DNA from: an uncultured Bacteroidales bacterium
Lineage (GTDB): Bacteria > Bacteroidota > Bacteroidia > Bacteroidales > UBA932
DNA: 57,131 nucleotides
NCBI GenBank assembly: GCA_934725015.1
Contig: CAKVAS010000018.1
Coordinates: 1-57,131 of the forward strand
Direction: 5' to 3'
Of the stretch, positions 40,042-48,436 are shown in pieces. Position 1 is the stretch's first letter, and every line of letters begins with the position of its first letter. The position numbers and the translations under genes were made by a program. The notes beneath the pieces were generated by a model, which did not search any database, was not told the origin of the DNA, and saw only the letters and a list, made by a program, of their open reading frames with translations.

Positions 40042-41922
40042 TTATTCGCTCCGTTCGTATAATTCCAACAACCGCATCTCGACATCGTCGGTCCTCTTCA
40101 GAATTTCCCCGATGCGCTCGGAGGCCGCTTGAATCTCCCCGTAGGGCATATCCGGAGCCGACAGCCTGGCCTCCAGAGCAGCCTTCTCGTCCGAAAGCGC
40201 CTGAAGTTCCGCCTCCAGGGCCTCCATCTCGCGCTGCTCCTTCCACGTGAGCTTCTTCTTCGCCGGGGCGGTCTGTCCGCCTGGAGCCCCGCTGCCGACC
40301 GCTGCCTTTCCCTGCGCCGGATCGCTTCCTGATGCTCCCGCCGTGTTCGTCCGCTCCTTCTCCCGCCGCTCGGTCTCACGCTGCTTCGCCTTCTGCGCGG
40401 CCTCATAGTCCTTTATGTAGGCACGGTAGGAGCTGAAGTTGCCGATGAAGTCCTTCACGACGCCGTCGCCGCAGAAAACCAGCAGATGCTCCACGAGGCG
40501 GTCGAGGAAATGGCGGTCGTGAGAGACGATTATGAGGCTGCCCTGATACTCGGAGAGATATTCCTCAAGGATGTTCAGCGTCATGATGTCGAGGTCGTTG
40601 GTAGGCTCGTCGAGAATCAGCAGGTTCGGCTGCCGCATGAGAATCGTCAGGAGGTAGAGCCTGCGCCGCTCGCCGCCGCTGAGCGTGGAGACCTTGTTGT
40701 TCAGCATATCGTGCGGGAACAGAAAGCGGTTCAGAAGCCCGGTGTCGTTCACTGTCTCAAGGACGGTCTGCTCCTCGTCGAAGCTCATGCCTTCCTGACG
40801 GTAGTAGCCTATTTTGAGCGACTCGCCGCGCTCTATCGTGCCGGCGTAGCCCTGAAGTTCGCCGGTAAGGAGGTCGATGAACGTGCTCTTGCCCACGCCG
40901 TTGCGCCCGACGATGCCGATGCGGTCGCGGCGCTGGAACTTGTAGCTGAAATGGTCGAGATAGCAGTCCGCGCCATAGTAGAAGCTCACGTCCTTGCAGT
41001 CTATGACCTTGGTCCCCAGCCTGTTGGCAAGCTTCGCGTCTGATGAGAACCCCTTGCCGCTCATTCCGGCCGACACCGCCGACATATCCACGGACTTTGT
41101 GGAGCGGACCTCCTCGGCCCTGTCCTTCAGCTCGTGGAAGGCGTCAATCCTGTATTTCGCCTTGCCGCTCCGGGCGCAGGGAGTGCTCCGCATCCACTCA
41201 AGCTCGCGCCGCAGGATGTTGTGCACCTTTTCCGTCTGCGCGTTCCAGTTGGAGATGCGCTCGTCGCGCTTTTCGAGGTAGTTCTGATAGTCGCCCCGGT
41301 AGGTATAGACCGCGCCGTGGTCCATCTCCATGACGATGTTGCAGACGCTGTCGAGGAAGTAGCGGTCGTGCGTGACCATCAGCAGAGTGCAGCGGGAGCG
41401 CTTGAGATATGCCTCCAGGTACTCTATCGCGTCGATGTCGAGGTGGTTGGTCGGCTCGTCCATTATGAAGAAGTCCGCCTCGGTGGCGAGCATCTGCGTG
41501 AGCGCGACCCTCTTGACCCCTCCGCCGGAAAGTTCCTTCATCCTCTGCCCGAAATCCGTCAGCCCGAAGTCCGTAAGCAGCCGCCTGACCCTGCGCTCGT
41601 ATTCCATGAGGTGTTCCTCGTCGAGCTGCCGGGTGAACTCCGCGCTGCCGTCCATGACCTGCTGAAAAATCCCTTTCTCCGGGTCGAACTCATATTCCTG
41701 TTCCAGAAAGGCTATGCGTATGTCCTTGAGGAACAGAATCTTTCCGCCCGAATCGCTCTTGTCCTTCCCGGCGAGAATCCGCATAAGCGAAGTCTTTCCC
41801 GTGCCGTTGGGCGCAATCAGCGCAATCTTGTCCCCCTCGTTGATGTTGAATCCGATATGCTCGAAGAGCACTTTCGGACCATACGATTTCGATATGTTCT
41901 CAATCTGAAGATAACTTGCCAT
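40042..41922 (-). CDS. ABC-F family ATPase (Uup-like)
   Basis: 626 residues with two ABC cassettes and no membrane segment. Cassette 1: Walker A APNGTGKTSL, signature LSGGGVKRVAL, Walker B FFIMDEPTNHLD. Cassette 2: GRNGVGKSTF, LSGGERRRLYL, LLILDEPTNDLD. A ~75-residue linker (KRDERISNWNAQTEKVHNILRRELEWMR) corresponds to the P-site tRNA-interaction motif, and a C-terminal coiled coil (~550-626) is of the Uup type. ABC-F proteins act on ribosomes or branched DNA intermediates, not as transporters. It lies 48 bp downstream of the membrane regulator on the same strand, so they may share a transcript. Confidence 0.92.
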   Translation of the reverse strand: MASYLQIENISKSYGPKVLFEHIGFNINEGDKIALIAPNGTGKTSLMRILAGKDKSDSGGKILFLKDIRIAFLEQEYEFDPEKGIFQQVMDGSAEFTRQLDEEHLMEYERRVRRLLTDFGLTDFGQRMKELSGGGVKRVALTQMLATEADFFIMDEPTNHLDIDAIEYLEAYLKRSRCTLLMVTHDRYFLDSVCNIVMEMDHGAVYTYRGDYQNYLEKRDERISNWNAQTEKVHNILRRELEWMRSTPCARSGKAKYRIDAFHELKDRAEEVRSTKSVDMSAVSAGMSGKGFSSDAKLANRLGTKVIDCKDVSFYYGADCYLDHFSYKFQRRDRIGIVGRNGVGKSTFIDLLTGELQGYAGTIERGESLKIGYYRQEGMSFDEEQTVLETVNDTGLLNRFLFPHDMLNNKVSTLSGGERRRLYLLTILMRQPNLLILDEPTNDLDIMTLNILEEYLSEYQGSLIIVSHDRHFLDRLVEHLLVFCGDGVVKDFIGNFSSYRAYIKDYEAAQKAKQRETERREKERTNTAGASGSDPAQGKAAVGSGAPGGQTAPAKKKLTWKEQREMEALEAELQALSDEKAALEARLSAPDMPYGEIQAASERIGEILKRTDDVEMRLLELYERSE

Positions 41923-41970
41923 ATATTGCTTGTTTTCATATATTTACGGGATGATACTCCCTATCTTACA

Positions 41971-44472
41971 TCATATTTCCTTGAACGAAAGTCCGAAGTC
42001 CGCGTCATTCGCCTTCTTGTACTCGGCGCAGAACGCCGCATACACGACCAGCGCCTCCTCGGTGCGTTTCTGCCGCCGCATGGCCCTGATTACTGTCCGC
42101 AGGGCATTCTCGTCGGTGGGGTCGATGATCGCAATCATCTCGCCGATTTCGCACACGGCCTCATAGTCCTTTGCCCTGAACCGCGTGTCAAGCTCCTCCT
42201 GAAGCAGCGGAAGCACGATGTTCTCCGCCTTTTCTTTGAAGTCGTCGAAAATCTCGTCGCCTATGGACTTGAGGAACTTTCCTCCGGAGATGATGCCGAG
42301 AATGCGGTTCTTGTCGAGTTCCTTTTCCTTCAGCGCGGAGTTGAGCTCGAACCAGTCGCATGAGCACGGGGGAGCGAGTTCGAGGTAGTAGCGCCCGTCG
42401 CGGTAGGCCACCGAGGCTCCTTCGAGCCGTGAAAGCGAGCGCCGGAGATTGTTTAGGGCGACGCCTCTGGAGTTCTTGACCTTATCCTCCTCCTTGTCCG
42501 GCCAGAGTATGCTGCTGAGCCGGCGGGTGGAGATGCCGTTGTCCCCGCGCTTGATGAGCAGGCAGAGGATGAGTATCTGCTGCGCCGTGAACAGGGGCGT
42601 GATGTCCTTTCCCTCGTGGTCCGTGACGGTGAAGTCCCCGAAGAGGCTGATGCTGTCCGGCTTCTGGGCGTGGCGGAACATTTTTCTGCTGCCCGCCCCG
42701 CCGTAGCTCCGTCCGAACTCCTCCGCACGCCTTTTCCGAGCACGTAAAAATACGGCGACCCCGCACAGGGCGGCGGCTGCACCCAGCGCACACAGGACAG
42801 CCGCCCACCATGGCAGTCCTCCGCCGCTTTCCCCGTCGAGCGGAGCCCCCGCCGCAGTGAGAGGCGGGTAGGCGAGCGAGTAAATCTTGAGGGTGGACTT
42901 TATGTCGTCCTCAAATTCCTGGACGGTGGCGAAGAAGCAGCCGAGCTCGCGGTCGAGCCACAGGTTGGCGTTCGTGCGCATCTTGTCCGAGATGATGGGG
43001 ATGCTGTCGCCGAGAATCTCGCGGCTTCCGTCGGCGATGGAGAAGCGGTAGAGGTAAAGCTCCGATTTTCCGACATATTCGGGATAGCAGAGGGTGTAGA
43101 ACCGGTCCCCGTCGGTGCAGAGGTTGCGCACCGGCACCTTGTCGGCCTCGTCCCAGTCGAGCTTCCAGAGCAGTTTGCAGTTCCCCGTGCGCGGCTCCAC
43201 GCGGTGAAGGTCGTAGAAATAGCGCCTTCCGACGACCTGTTCCCCGCATTCGTTGCCCATTCCGCCATATACGTATATATACTTGTCGTCGCATCCGGTC
43301 GAAGTGAAGTAGCGGGGATATATGACGTCGCCGCCGTGTTCCTTCCAGACCTCGTTCCATGTCCCCGACTTCTCGTCGAACTCGTAGAAACTGCCGTTGT
43401 AGAGCATATTCCCGAATCCGCCGAGTATGGTGTAGCGTCCGGAGACGGGGTTGAAGAAGCATCCGTGGTGGTGCAGCGGCATTCCGAGCCGTTTCGTGCC
43501 GAGCGTTTTCCACACGCCGGAGTCGAGGTCGAACTCGGCCGCGGACGGGCTGTCCTGCGGCACCTCGTCGTTGTAAACCTCGTAGCAGACGACGCGCTTT
43601 CCGTCGGGAGCGACGAAATTGTTGCCGAGCTTCATCTCGACCGGGCAGGAACTGCGAAAGCGGAAGCTGTAGCTGCGGTCGCCCATAAGGTCCATCACCG
43701 TCATCTCGTCCTTGGTGAAGTAGAGAAATTCCTTCCTGACGCTGTTGTAGGCGGCTCCGGCTATGTCGCTGTAGCTGAACGAACCGATTTCCTTCCAGCG
43801 CAAGGCCTCGTTTATGAGCCATTCGGGATTCTGGACGCTGCCCCTGAGCCTGTGGCGTGAATCCGGCACGCTGTTCCCCGTGCGCTGGTTGAGCGGGAAG
43901 AAGAACTCCCTGCCGGAGCCGCTCACGCGCAGTTCCCTTATCGCGAAGGCCGGAACGTCGATGATGTGGTCGCTCCTGCCGAACTCAAGGCCTGCCCGCA
44001 GGCGGTCGGGAAGTCCCTCTGAATGTGCCGAGAAGGATTCCCCGGCGATTTCGAGCCGCACCGAATCCTTCAGAAGGTCGAAGTCGAGCGCGACCCTGTG
44101 CCAGTGCAGGGGCTTCAGACGGTCGTGGGGAATGGAAGCCTTGATGAGGCTGTGCCGTCCCTCCTCGTTAAGGCGCACGACTATGCTGTCGCCCCTGCTG
44201 TCGTAGGAGAGGTTCCAGATGCGGCGGGAGTCGCTGCGGTCCTTGAGGCGGAAGAAATAGCCGAACTCGGCTGCAGGTCTCGTGTAGAGACCGAATTCCA
44301 TGCGGAACTCCCCGTCGAAGACCTCCGGCCGGTCGCCGAAGACATTGTAGGAGGTGCGCTGGTCTATCCTGGCCTCCATTCCGTGGAATCCGAGTCCCTG
44401 AGCCATTCCTTCCGGGACGGCGCAGACAAGAGCGGCCGCGACGGAGGCGAGAAACAGTGTCTTAACCTTCAT
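41971..44472 (-). CDS. Transmembrane one-component regulator: LamG/Kelch-like sensor, wHTH and BTAD output
   Basis: 833 residues. A signal peptide (MKVKTLFLASVAAALVCAVPEGMAQ) starts a large extracytoplasmic part. Residues ~30-200 look like a concanavalin/LamG beta-sandwich (FGLYTRPAAEFGYFFRLKDR, WHRVALDFDLLKDSVRLEI). Residues ~230-540 look like a Kelch/galactose-oxidase propeller (YTILGGFGNMLYNGSFYEFDEKSGTW, YIYVYGGMGNECG). One transmembrane helix follows (~553-576, PWWAAVLCALGAAAALCGVAVFL), then RARKRR. The cytoplasmic end has an OmpR/SARP-type winged helix (~605-700, with LFTAQQILILCLLIKR and VALNNLRRSLSRLEG) and a BTAD-like helical domain (~705-833). It is divergent from the mannan genes, and its position suggests it senses a glycan and controls them; that is inference. 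Confidence 0.8.
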   Translation of the reverse strand: MKVKTLFLASVAAALVCAVPEGMAQGLGFHGMEARIDQRTSYNVFGDRPEVFDGEFRMEFGLYTRPAAEFGYFFRLKDRSDSRRIWNLSYDSRGDSIVVRLNEEGRHSLIKASIPHDRLKPLHWHRVALDFDLLKDSVRLEIAGESFSAHSEGLPDRLRAGLEFGRSDHIIDVPAFAIRELRVSGSGREFFFPLNQRTGNSVPDSRHRLRGSVQNPEWLINEALRWKEIGSFSYSDIAGAAYNSVRKEFLYFTKDEMTVMDLMGDRSYSFRFRSSCPVEMKLGNNFVAPDGKRVVCYEVYNDEVPQDSPSAAEFDLDSGVWKTLGTKRLGMPLHHHGCFFNPVSGRYTILGGFGNMLYNGSFYEFDEKSGTWNEVWKEHGGDVIYPRYFTSTGCDDKYIYVYGGMGNECGEQVVGRRYFYDLHRVEPRTGNCKLLWKLDWDEADKVPVRNLCTDGDRFYTLCYPEYVGKSELYLYRFSIADGSREILGDSIPIISDKMRTNANLWLDRELGCFFATVQEFEDDIKSTLKIYSLAYPPLTAAGAPLDGESGGGLPWWAAVLCALGAAAALCGVAVFLRARKRRAEEFGRSYGGAGSRKMFRHAQKPDSISLFGDFTVTDHEGKDITPLFTAQQILILCLLIKRGDNGISTRRLSSILWPDKEEDKVKNSRGVALNNLRRSLSRLEGASVAYRDGRYYLELAPPCSCDWFELNSALKEKELDKNRILGIISGGKFLKSIGDEIFDDFKEKAENIVLPLLQEELDTRFRAKDYEAVCEIGEMIAIIDPTDENALRTVIRAMRRQKRTEEALVVYAAFCAEYKKANDADFGLSFKEI

Positions 44473-44631
44473 TTAACCAAAAAACTTTGTGTAAAGATAG
44501 AAATTAAATGTGTGAGGCAATAATTTTTTGAGGTGATTAGCGTAAATTTTTTCTGATTTAATCTTTCATTAACCTATTATTTAACCTTGCCCGCCTTACT
44601 TTGCATCCACTAATCATTAAATCTTTTAGAA

Positions 44632-46482
44632 ATGAAAATCACTAAAATTTTATCCATGGCGGCCATGACCCTCGCACTCTTGGGGGGGGCAATAATGGCT
44701 GACTCCTGCAAGAAGGACAACAATGAGCCGGCGGAAGTCGAGAAGGGCAGTGTTGCCGGCGTTGTCACCGACAACCTCAACACACCTATAATAGATGTGG
44801 AGGTTTCCATAAAGGGAACCGAACTCAAGGCAGTCACGGCCGTTGACGGTTCCTACACCATCGAAAATGTTCCGATGGCAAAGCAGACGGTACTTTTTGT
44901 CAAGGAAGGCTATGCCGAGGGTTCCTCTTCCATCACGGCCTCCTCTTTCAAGGAAGGCAAGGCGACCGTAGATATGGTGATGGACATCGCGAGCGCGAAG
45001 ATTACGGGAAAGTGCATCGACGCGAAGAACAACAATGCCGGAATGCCGGGAGTGACCGTGAAGCTCAACGGCGCGAAAGAGACTCAGACCGATGCTGACG
45101 GCATCTATGTGTTTGAGGGTCTTACGATTGATGACTACAACCTCGTGTTCACCGCTCCGGGATGCGTCGATGTCGTGCGCAGCGTGAGCAAGGACCAGTT
45201 CGAGGGCGATTTCGTGGTTACTCTCGCGGATGTCCGCATGGGCGCAAAGGAGATTCTGCCGGGCGCTACCGCAGAGGACCTGAAAAAGGTGGATGTATGG
45301 CATTACAACGAGTACCGCGGCGGAAAGAACGGCGACGACTATCCTCACTTCGACTGGTCAACCGACTATATGGCCACATTCACAAGCTGGTACGGCTGGC
45401 ATGAGGAGCAGAATGAGGGAACCACAATCCAGATTCGCAACCGCGAGGAAGACGGCGACTGGAAGAACCCGGCGGATCACGAGAACTTCGACTCCTATCT
45501 CGCCGGACGCAAGAAGATTACCGAGGACAACTGCATACTGGCCATCAGGATGCGTACCCATGCTTCTTCAGAGGATGCCCCTTGCCATTGGGGAGTGATG
45601 GTTATTGACATCAGTGCCGCAGACCCCGTGGCGGAACTTGTGGGCGAGCAGCAGACTTCATGGAACGAGAGCTACAGCAACCCTGACCCGACCTTCGACC
45701 TTTCGAAGTACATCGGCAAGGAAGTCGTGATTGCAATCGGAACCTATCGTTGGGAGACCGGCGACTACTACAAGCAGCTCGTTCTCCGTCGCCTCGCATT
45801 CGCCAAAGAGGCACCGGATGACTGGAACTATCTTCCGGGAGAGGCCGTTCCGGGATTGGATGCCGGCTACAAGATGACTATGGAGATGGTTCGTTCAACC
45901 ATGCCTGTGACCGAACTCAGCGAGTTCACGGGGCTTCCGCAGGACGGATGGACTGACATCGACGGACCTGAGAAATACCGTGATGCATACGCGAAATACA
46001 GAACCGTCGGACATTTCGCCGGCTGGTGGTCATGTATGCCTGTCCAGAAGGACAATGAGCCACAGGCAAGCGAGGGCTTCGTTATGAAGACGAATGGTGG
46101 CGGAACACCTGTCAGCACTACTGCCCCTCAGTCATATTTCTATGCAAAGTTCGCGATAGCCGCAGGTCATAACAACCTCACGCTCAAGGCTCGTAACTTC
46201 AGTTCGGAGAATGCGACATATTTCAAACTTACCGCAATCACCGAGGACGGTGCAGTTAAGCATATCACTCCTAAGGCTTCTGTAGGCGAGGATGCCGCTG
46301 ACGGCTGCTGGAAGTTCTGCCACGAGAACGGCAGCGCCGATGATCCTGACGCTTACGCTACCTTCAGCTACGACCTCTCCGAGTTCAACGGAAAGAACGT
46401 GGTTCTTGCTCTCGCCGTCTTCAAGGGAGAGGACAACGGTGATGAGAACAAGCTGAGCATCTACAGCATTTCCATGAAATAG
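44632..46482 (+). CDS. Surface lipoprotein with two carboxypeptidase-regulatory domains, possible mannan-binding protein
   Basis: 616 residues. An SPII signal ends AIMADSC. Residues ~38-120 (GSVAGVVTDNLNTPIIDVEVSIKGT, DGSYTIENVPMAKQTVLFVKEGY) and ~122-200 (AKITGKCIDAKNNNAGMPGVTVKLNG, DGIYVFEGLTIDDYNLVFTAPG) are two CarboxypepD_reg-like beta-sandwiches. The C-terminal ~400 residues are Trp/Tyr-rich beta structure with two galactose-binding-like halves that I cannot assign to a family. No catalytic motif is seen. It is the first gene of the plus-strand mannan locus. A role as a surface glycan-binding protein is plausible from position and aromatic content only. A terminator follows. Confidence 0.72.
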   Translation: MKITKILSMAAMTLALLGGAIMADSCKKDNNEPAEVEKGSVAGVVTDNLNTPIIDVEVSIKGTELKAVTAVDGSYTIENVPMAKQTVLFVKEGYAEGSSSITASSFKEGKATVDMVMDIASAKITGKCIDAKNNNAGMPGVTVKLNGAKETQTDADGIYVFEGLTIDDYNLVFTAPGCVDVVRSVSKDQFEGDFVVTLADVRMGAKEILPGATAEDLKKVDVWHYNEYRGGKNGDDYPHFDWSTDYMATFTSWYGWHEEQNEGTTIQIRNREEDGDWKNPADHENFDSYLAGRKKITEDNCILAIRMRTHASSEDAPCHWGVMVIDISAADPVAELVGEQQTSWNESYSNPDPTFDLSKYIGKEVVIAIGTYRWETGDYYKQLVLRRLAFAKEAPDDWNYLPGEAVPGLDAGYKMTMEMVRSTMPVTELSEFTGLPQDGWTDIDGPEKYRDAYAKYRTVGHFAGWWSCMPVQKDNEPQASEGFVMKTNGGGTPVSTTAPQSYFYAKFAIAAGHNNLTLKARNFSSENATYFKLTAITEDGAVKHITPKASVGEDAADGCWKFCHENGSADDPDAYATFSYDLSEFNGKNVVLALAVFKGEDNGDENKLSIYSISMK

Positions 46483-46497
46483 CCAAACGGATTTAAC

Positions 46498-46541
46498 GGC
46501 ATGGACGGTACCTGCAAAGGGGCGCTGTCCATGCCTTTCTT
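46498..46541 (+). terminator. Terminator after the mannan-locus lipoprotein
   Basis: GGCATGGAC (46498-46506) pairs with GTCCATGCC (46527-46535), followed by TTTCTTCT. Confidence 0.75.
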
Positions 46542-46606
46542 CTATTATATAATTAGGTAGGGAAACGACACCATCGTACAGACATAATCTTCATAGAATT
46601 TAGAAT

Positions 46607-48085
46607 ATGAAAATCAATCGTTCCGCATTCATTTCTCTTCTGGGGCTTTTCCTTGCAGGGTGCGTCTCGTGCAGCAGTCCGGAGAATCCCGTGGAGCCTG
46701 CTCCGGGCGGCGGGGAAACGGACAACCGTGCCGAGAAAATCGAACTCGCGAAGCGTGACCTCACCCGCTCGATGAGTCTGGTCGCCGCCGCAAGGACTAA
46801 CTATTTCTCCTCCGACGGGACTGCGATGTCGCGCTACTACAACCCCTACACCGGGCTCAAGTCCTCGGAGAAGGGCAGCGTGTGGATGTTCACAAGCGCG
46901 ATTGAGGCGGTGAACTCCGTGCTGCACGGACTCACTGCGCTCAGGGATGCGGGGGACGGGAGCTTCTACGACAGCTACTTCCAGGCATACGCTTCAATGC
47001 TCTCCGAACTTGTGGAAAACCTCAAGTGGTACGAGGGTACATACACCCTTACATCCTACACGCAGACCAAGGAATGGACGGTCTATGGCGTGGACCGCGC
47101 CTCAAGTTCCGGGCAGGCTGCGGTGGAGGGAAGGATGAATGTCTATGACGACCAGGAGTGGCTCATCCGCGAACTGATTGAGGCCTACAGGCTTACCGGT
47201 GTGGAGCGCTATCTCGAAAAGGCCGAGTACCTTGCCGGATATGTGATTGACGGCTGGGACACGACGCTCGACTCCGACGGCGTAGAGCACGGCGGCATAG
47301 TCTGGGGACCGGGCTACTACACCAAGCACTCGTGCAGCAACGGTCCGTTCGTCAGCCCGCTCGTCTGGCTGTCGGAGATTTACAGCGGCAGGGCCGACGA
47401 GGTGACATACAGGTATATAGGGGCAAACAAGGCGCGTCTGACGAAGCAGATGAACAAGGGCGAATACTACCTCATGTACGCGAAAAAGGTCTATGACTTC
47501 CAGCGCTCGCACCTCTACCGGAAGAGCACCGGGGTCTATGCCGATATGCTCGGTGCGAAGGGCTGGGGCGGCGACAACATCGCCTACGAAACAGTCGATG
47601 GCGTCAGATACCGAGGCCACAACGAGGAGGAGTCGGCTACCGGCGAGGCATATTCCTATAATTCCGGAACCATGCTCTCGGGCGCGGCGGACCTCTACCG
47701 CGTCACCGGCGAACAGGCATATCTCGACGACATGAAGTCTCTCTCGACCTCGTCGTTCCTCTATTTCGCGAAGAAGTCCACAGACCGCCCCGGATATTAC
47801 GAATATGCCATCGACGGCTTCAACAACTGGTTCAACGGGGTGCTCATGCGAGGATGGGTCGATGTCTCGGCTCACTACGACAATGTCGCACTCAACATAG
47901 GAACATTTCAGAGCAATCTCGATTATGCCTGGGACAACTACTTGAACAAGAGTATGTTGCCGACGAGCCTGCTCTATGGGTGGAATACGGATAAATCAAA
48001 GAACAGGGTCGAGGCGATGTTCACCTTCGCGTTCGCGGCGGAATATGCGGTTCTCGCCAAATGGCATCTGTCGCAGTTTGACTGA
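46607..48085 (+). CDS. GH76 family alpha-1,6-mannanase, lipoprotein
   Basis: 492 residues. An SPII signal (MKINRSAFISLLGLFLAGC) precedes a short Pro/Gly linker and a single (alpha/alpha)6-barrel domain. The paired catalytic acids of GH76 are seen in NVYDDQEWLIRELIEAY (~residue 180). YKSxG-type and substrate-cleft segments include HGGIVWGPGY, SYNSGTMLSGAADLYR and GYYEYAIDGFNNWFNGVLMRGW. GH76 enzymes cut the alpha-1,6-mannan backbone of fungal and similar mannans by a retaining mechanism. The lipobox and locus suggest an outer-membrane surface enzyme that makes oligosaccharides for SusCD. It is separated from susC by a 350-bp repeat cluster. Confidence 0.87.
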   Translation: MKINRSAFISLLGLFLAGCVSCSSPENPVEPAPGGGETDNRAEKIELAKRDLTRSMSLVAAARTNYFSSDGTAMSRYYNPYTGLKSSEKGSVWMFTSAIEAVNSVLHGLTALRDAGDGSFYDSYFQAYASMLSELVENLKWYEGTYTLTSYTQTKEWTVYGVDRASSSGQAAVEGRMNVYDDQEWLIRELIEAYRLTGVERYLEKAEYLAGYVIDGWDTTLDSDGVEHGGIVWGPGYYTKHSCSNGPFVSPLVWLSEIYSGRADEVTYRYIGANKARLTKQMNKGEYYLMYAKKVYDFQRSHLYRKSTGVYADMLGAKGWGGDNIAYETVDGVRYRGHNEEESATGEAYSYNSGTMLSGAADLYRVTGEQAYLDDMKSLSTSSFLYFAKKSTDRPGYYEYAIDGFNNWFNGVLMRGWVDVSAHYDNVALNIGTFQSNLDYAWDNYLNKSMLPTSLLYGWNTDKSKNRVEAMFTFAFAAEYAVLAKWHLSQFD

Positions 48086-48086
48086 C

Positions 48087-48411
48087 TGTCATTTCGACCG
48101 AAGCGGATTCTCCAATGTCATTTCGACCGAAGCAGATTCTCCAATGTCATTTCGACCGGAGCGGATTCTCCAATGTCATTTCGACTGAAGCAGATTCTCC
48201 ACTGTCATTTCGACCGAAGCAGATTCTCCAATGTCATTTCGACCGAAACGGAGTGGAGTGGAGAAATCTTCGCGCAAAGATATCTCACTTCGTTCGATAT
48301 GACAGAATGTTTTTAGTTTCGATATGACAGAATGTTTTTAGTTTCGGTATGGCAGAATGTTTTTGGTTTTGATGTGACAGAATGTTTTTAGTTGTGACAG
48401 AATGTTTTTTT
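48087..48411. repeat. Family A repeat cluster 5 (two tandem tails around a palindrome)
   Basis: Five 29-bp units (TGTCATTTCGACCGAAGC + GGATTCTCCAA) lead into a palindromic core (arms meeting at GAAATCTTCGCGCAAAGATATC, about 48255-48276). About four and a half 25-bp units with ATGACAGAATGTTTTTAG follow. This fills the 350-bp gap between the GH76 gene and susC; no gene is present. The minus-strand arm carries TATCTTTG. Confidence 0.9.
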
Positions 48412-48436
48412 CGATAGGATTTAATAATACAGAAAG

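Noticed and set aside
41134..42363. 409-codon plus-strand frame across the ABC-F and regulator genes
   Set aside because: It spans two well-supported minus-strand genes and has no recognisable motif.
48087..48411. CRISPR array
   Set aside because: Units are contiguous near-identical 29- or 25-bp tandem copies with no unique spacers, and no cas genes are present.
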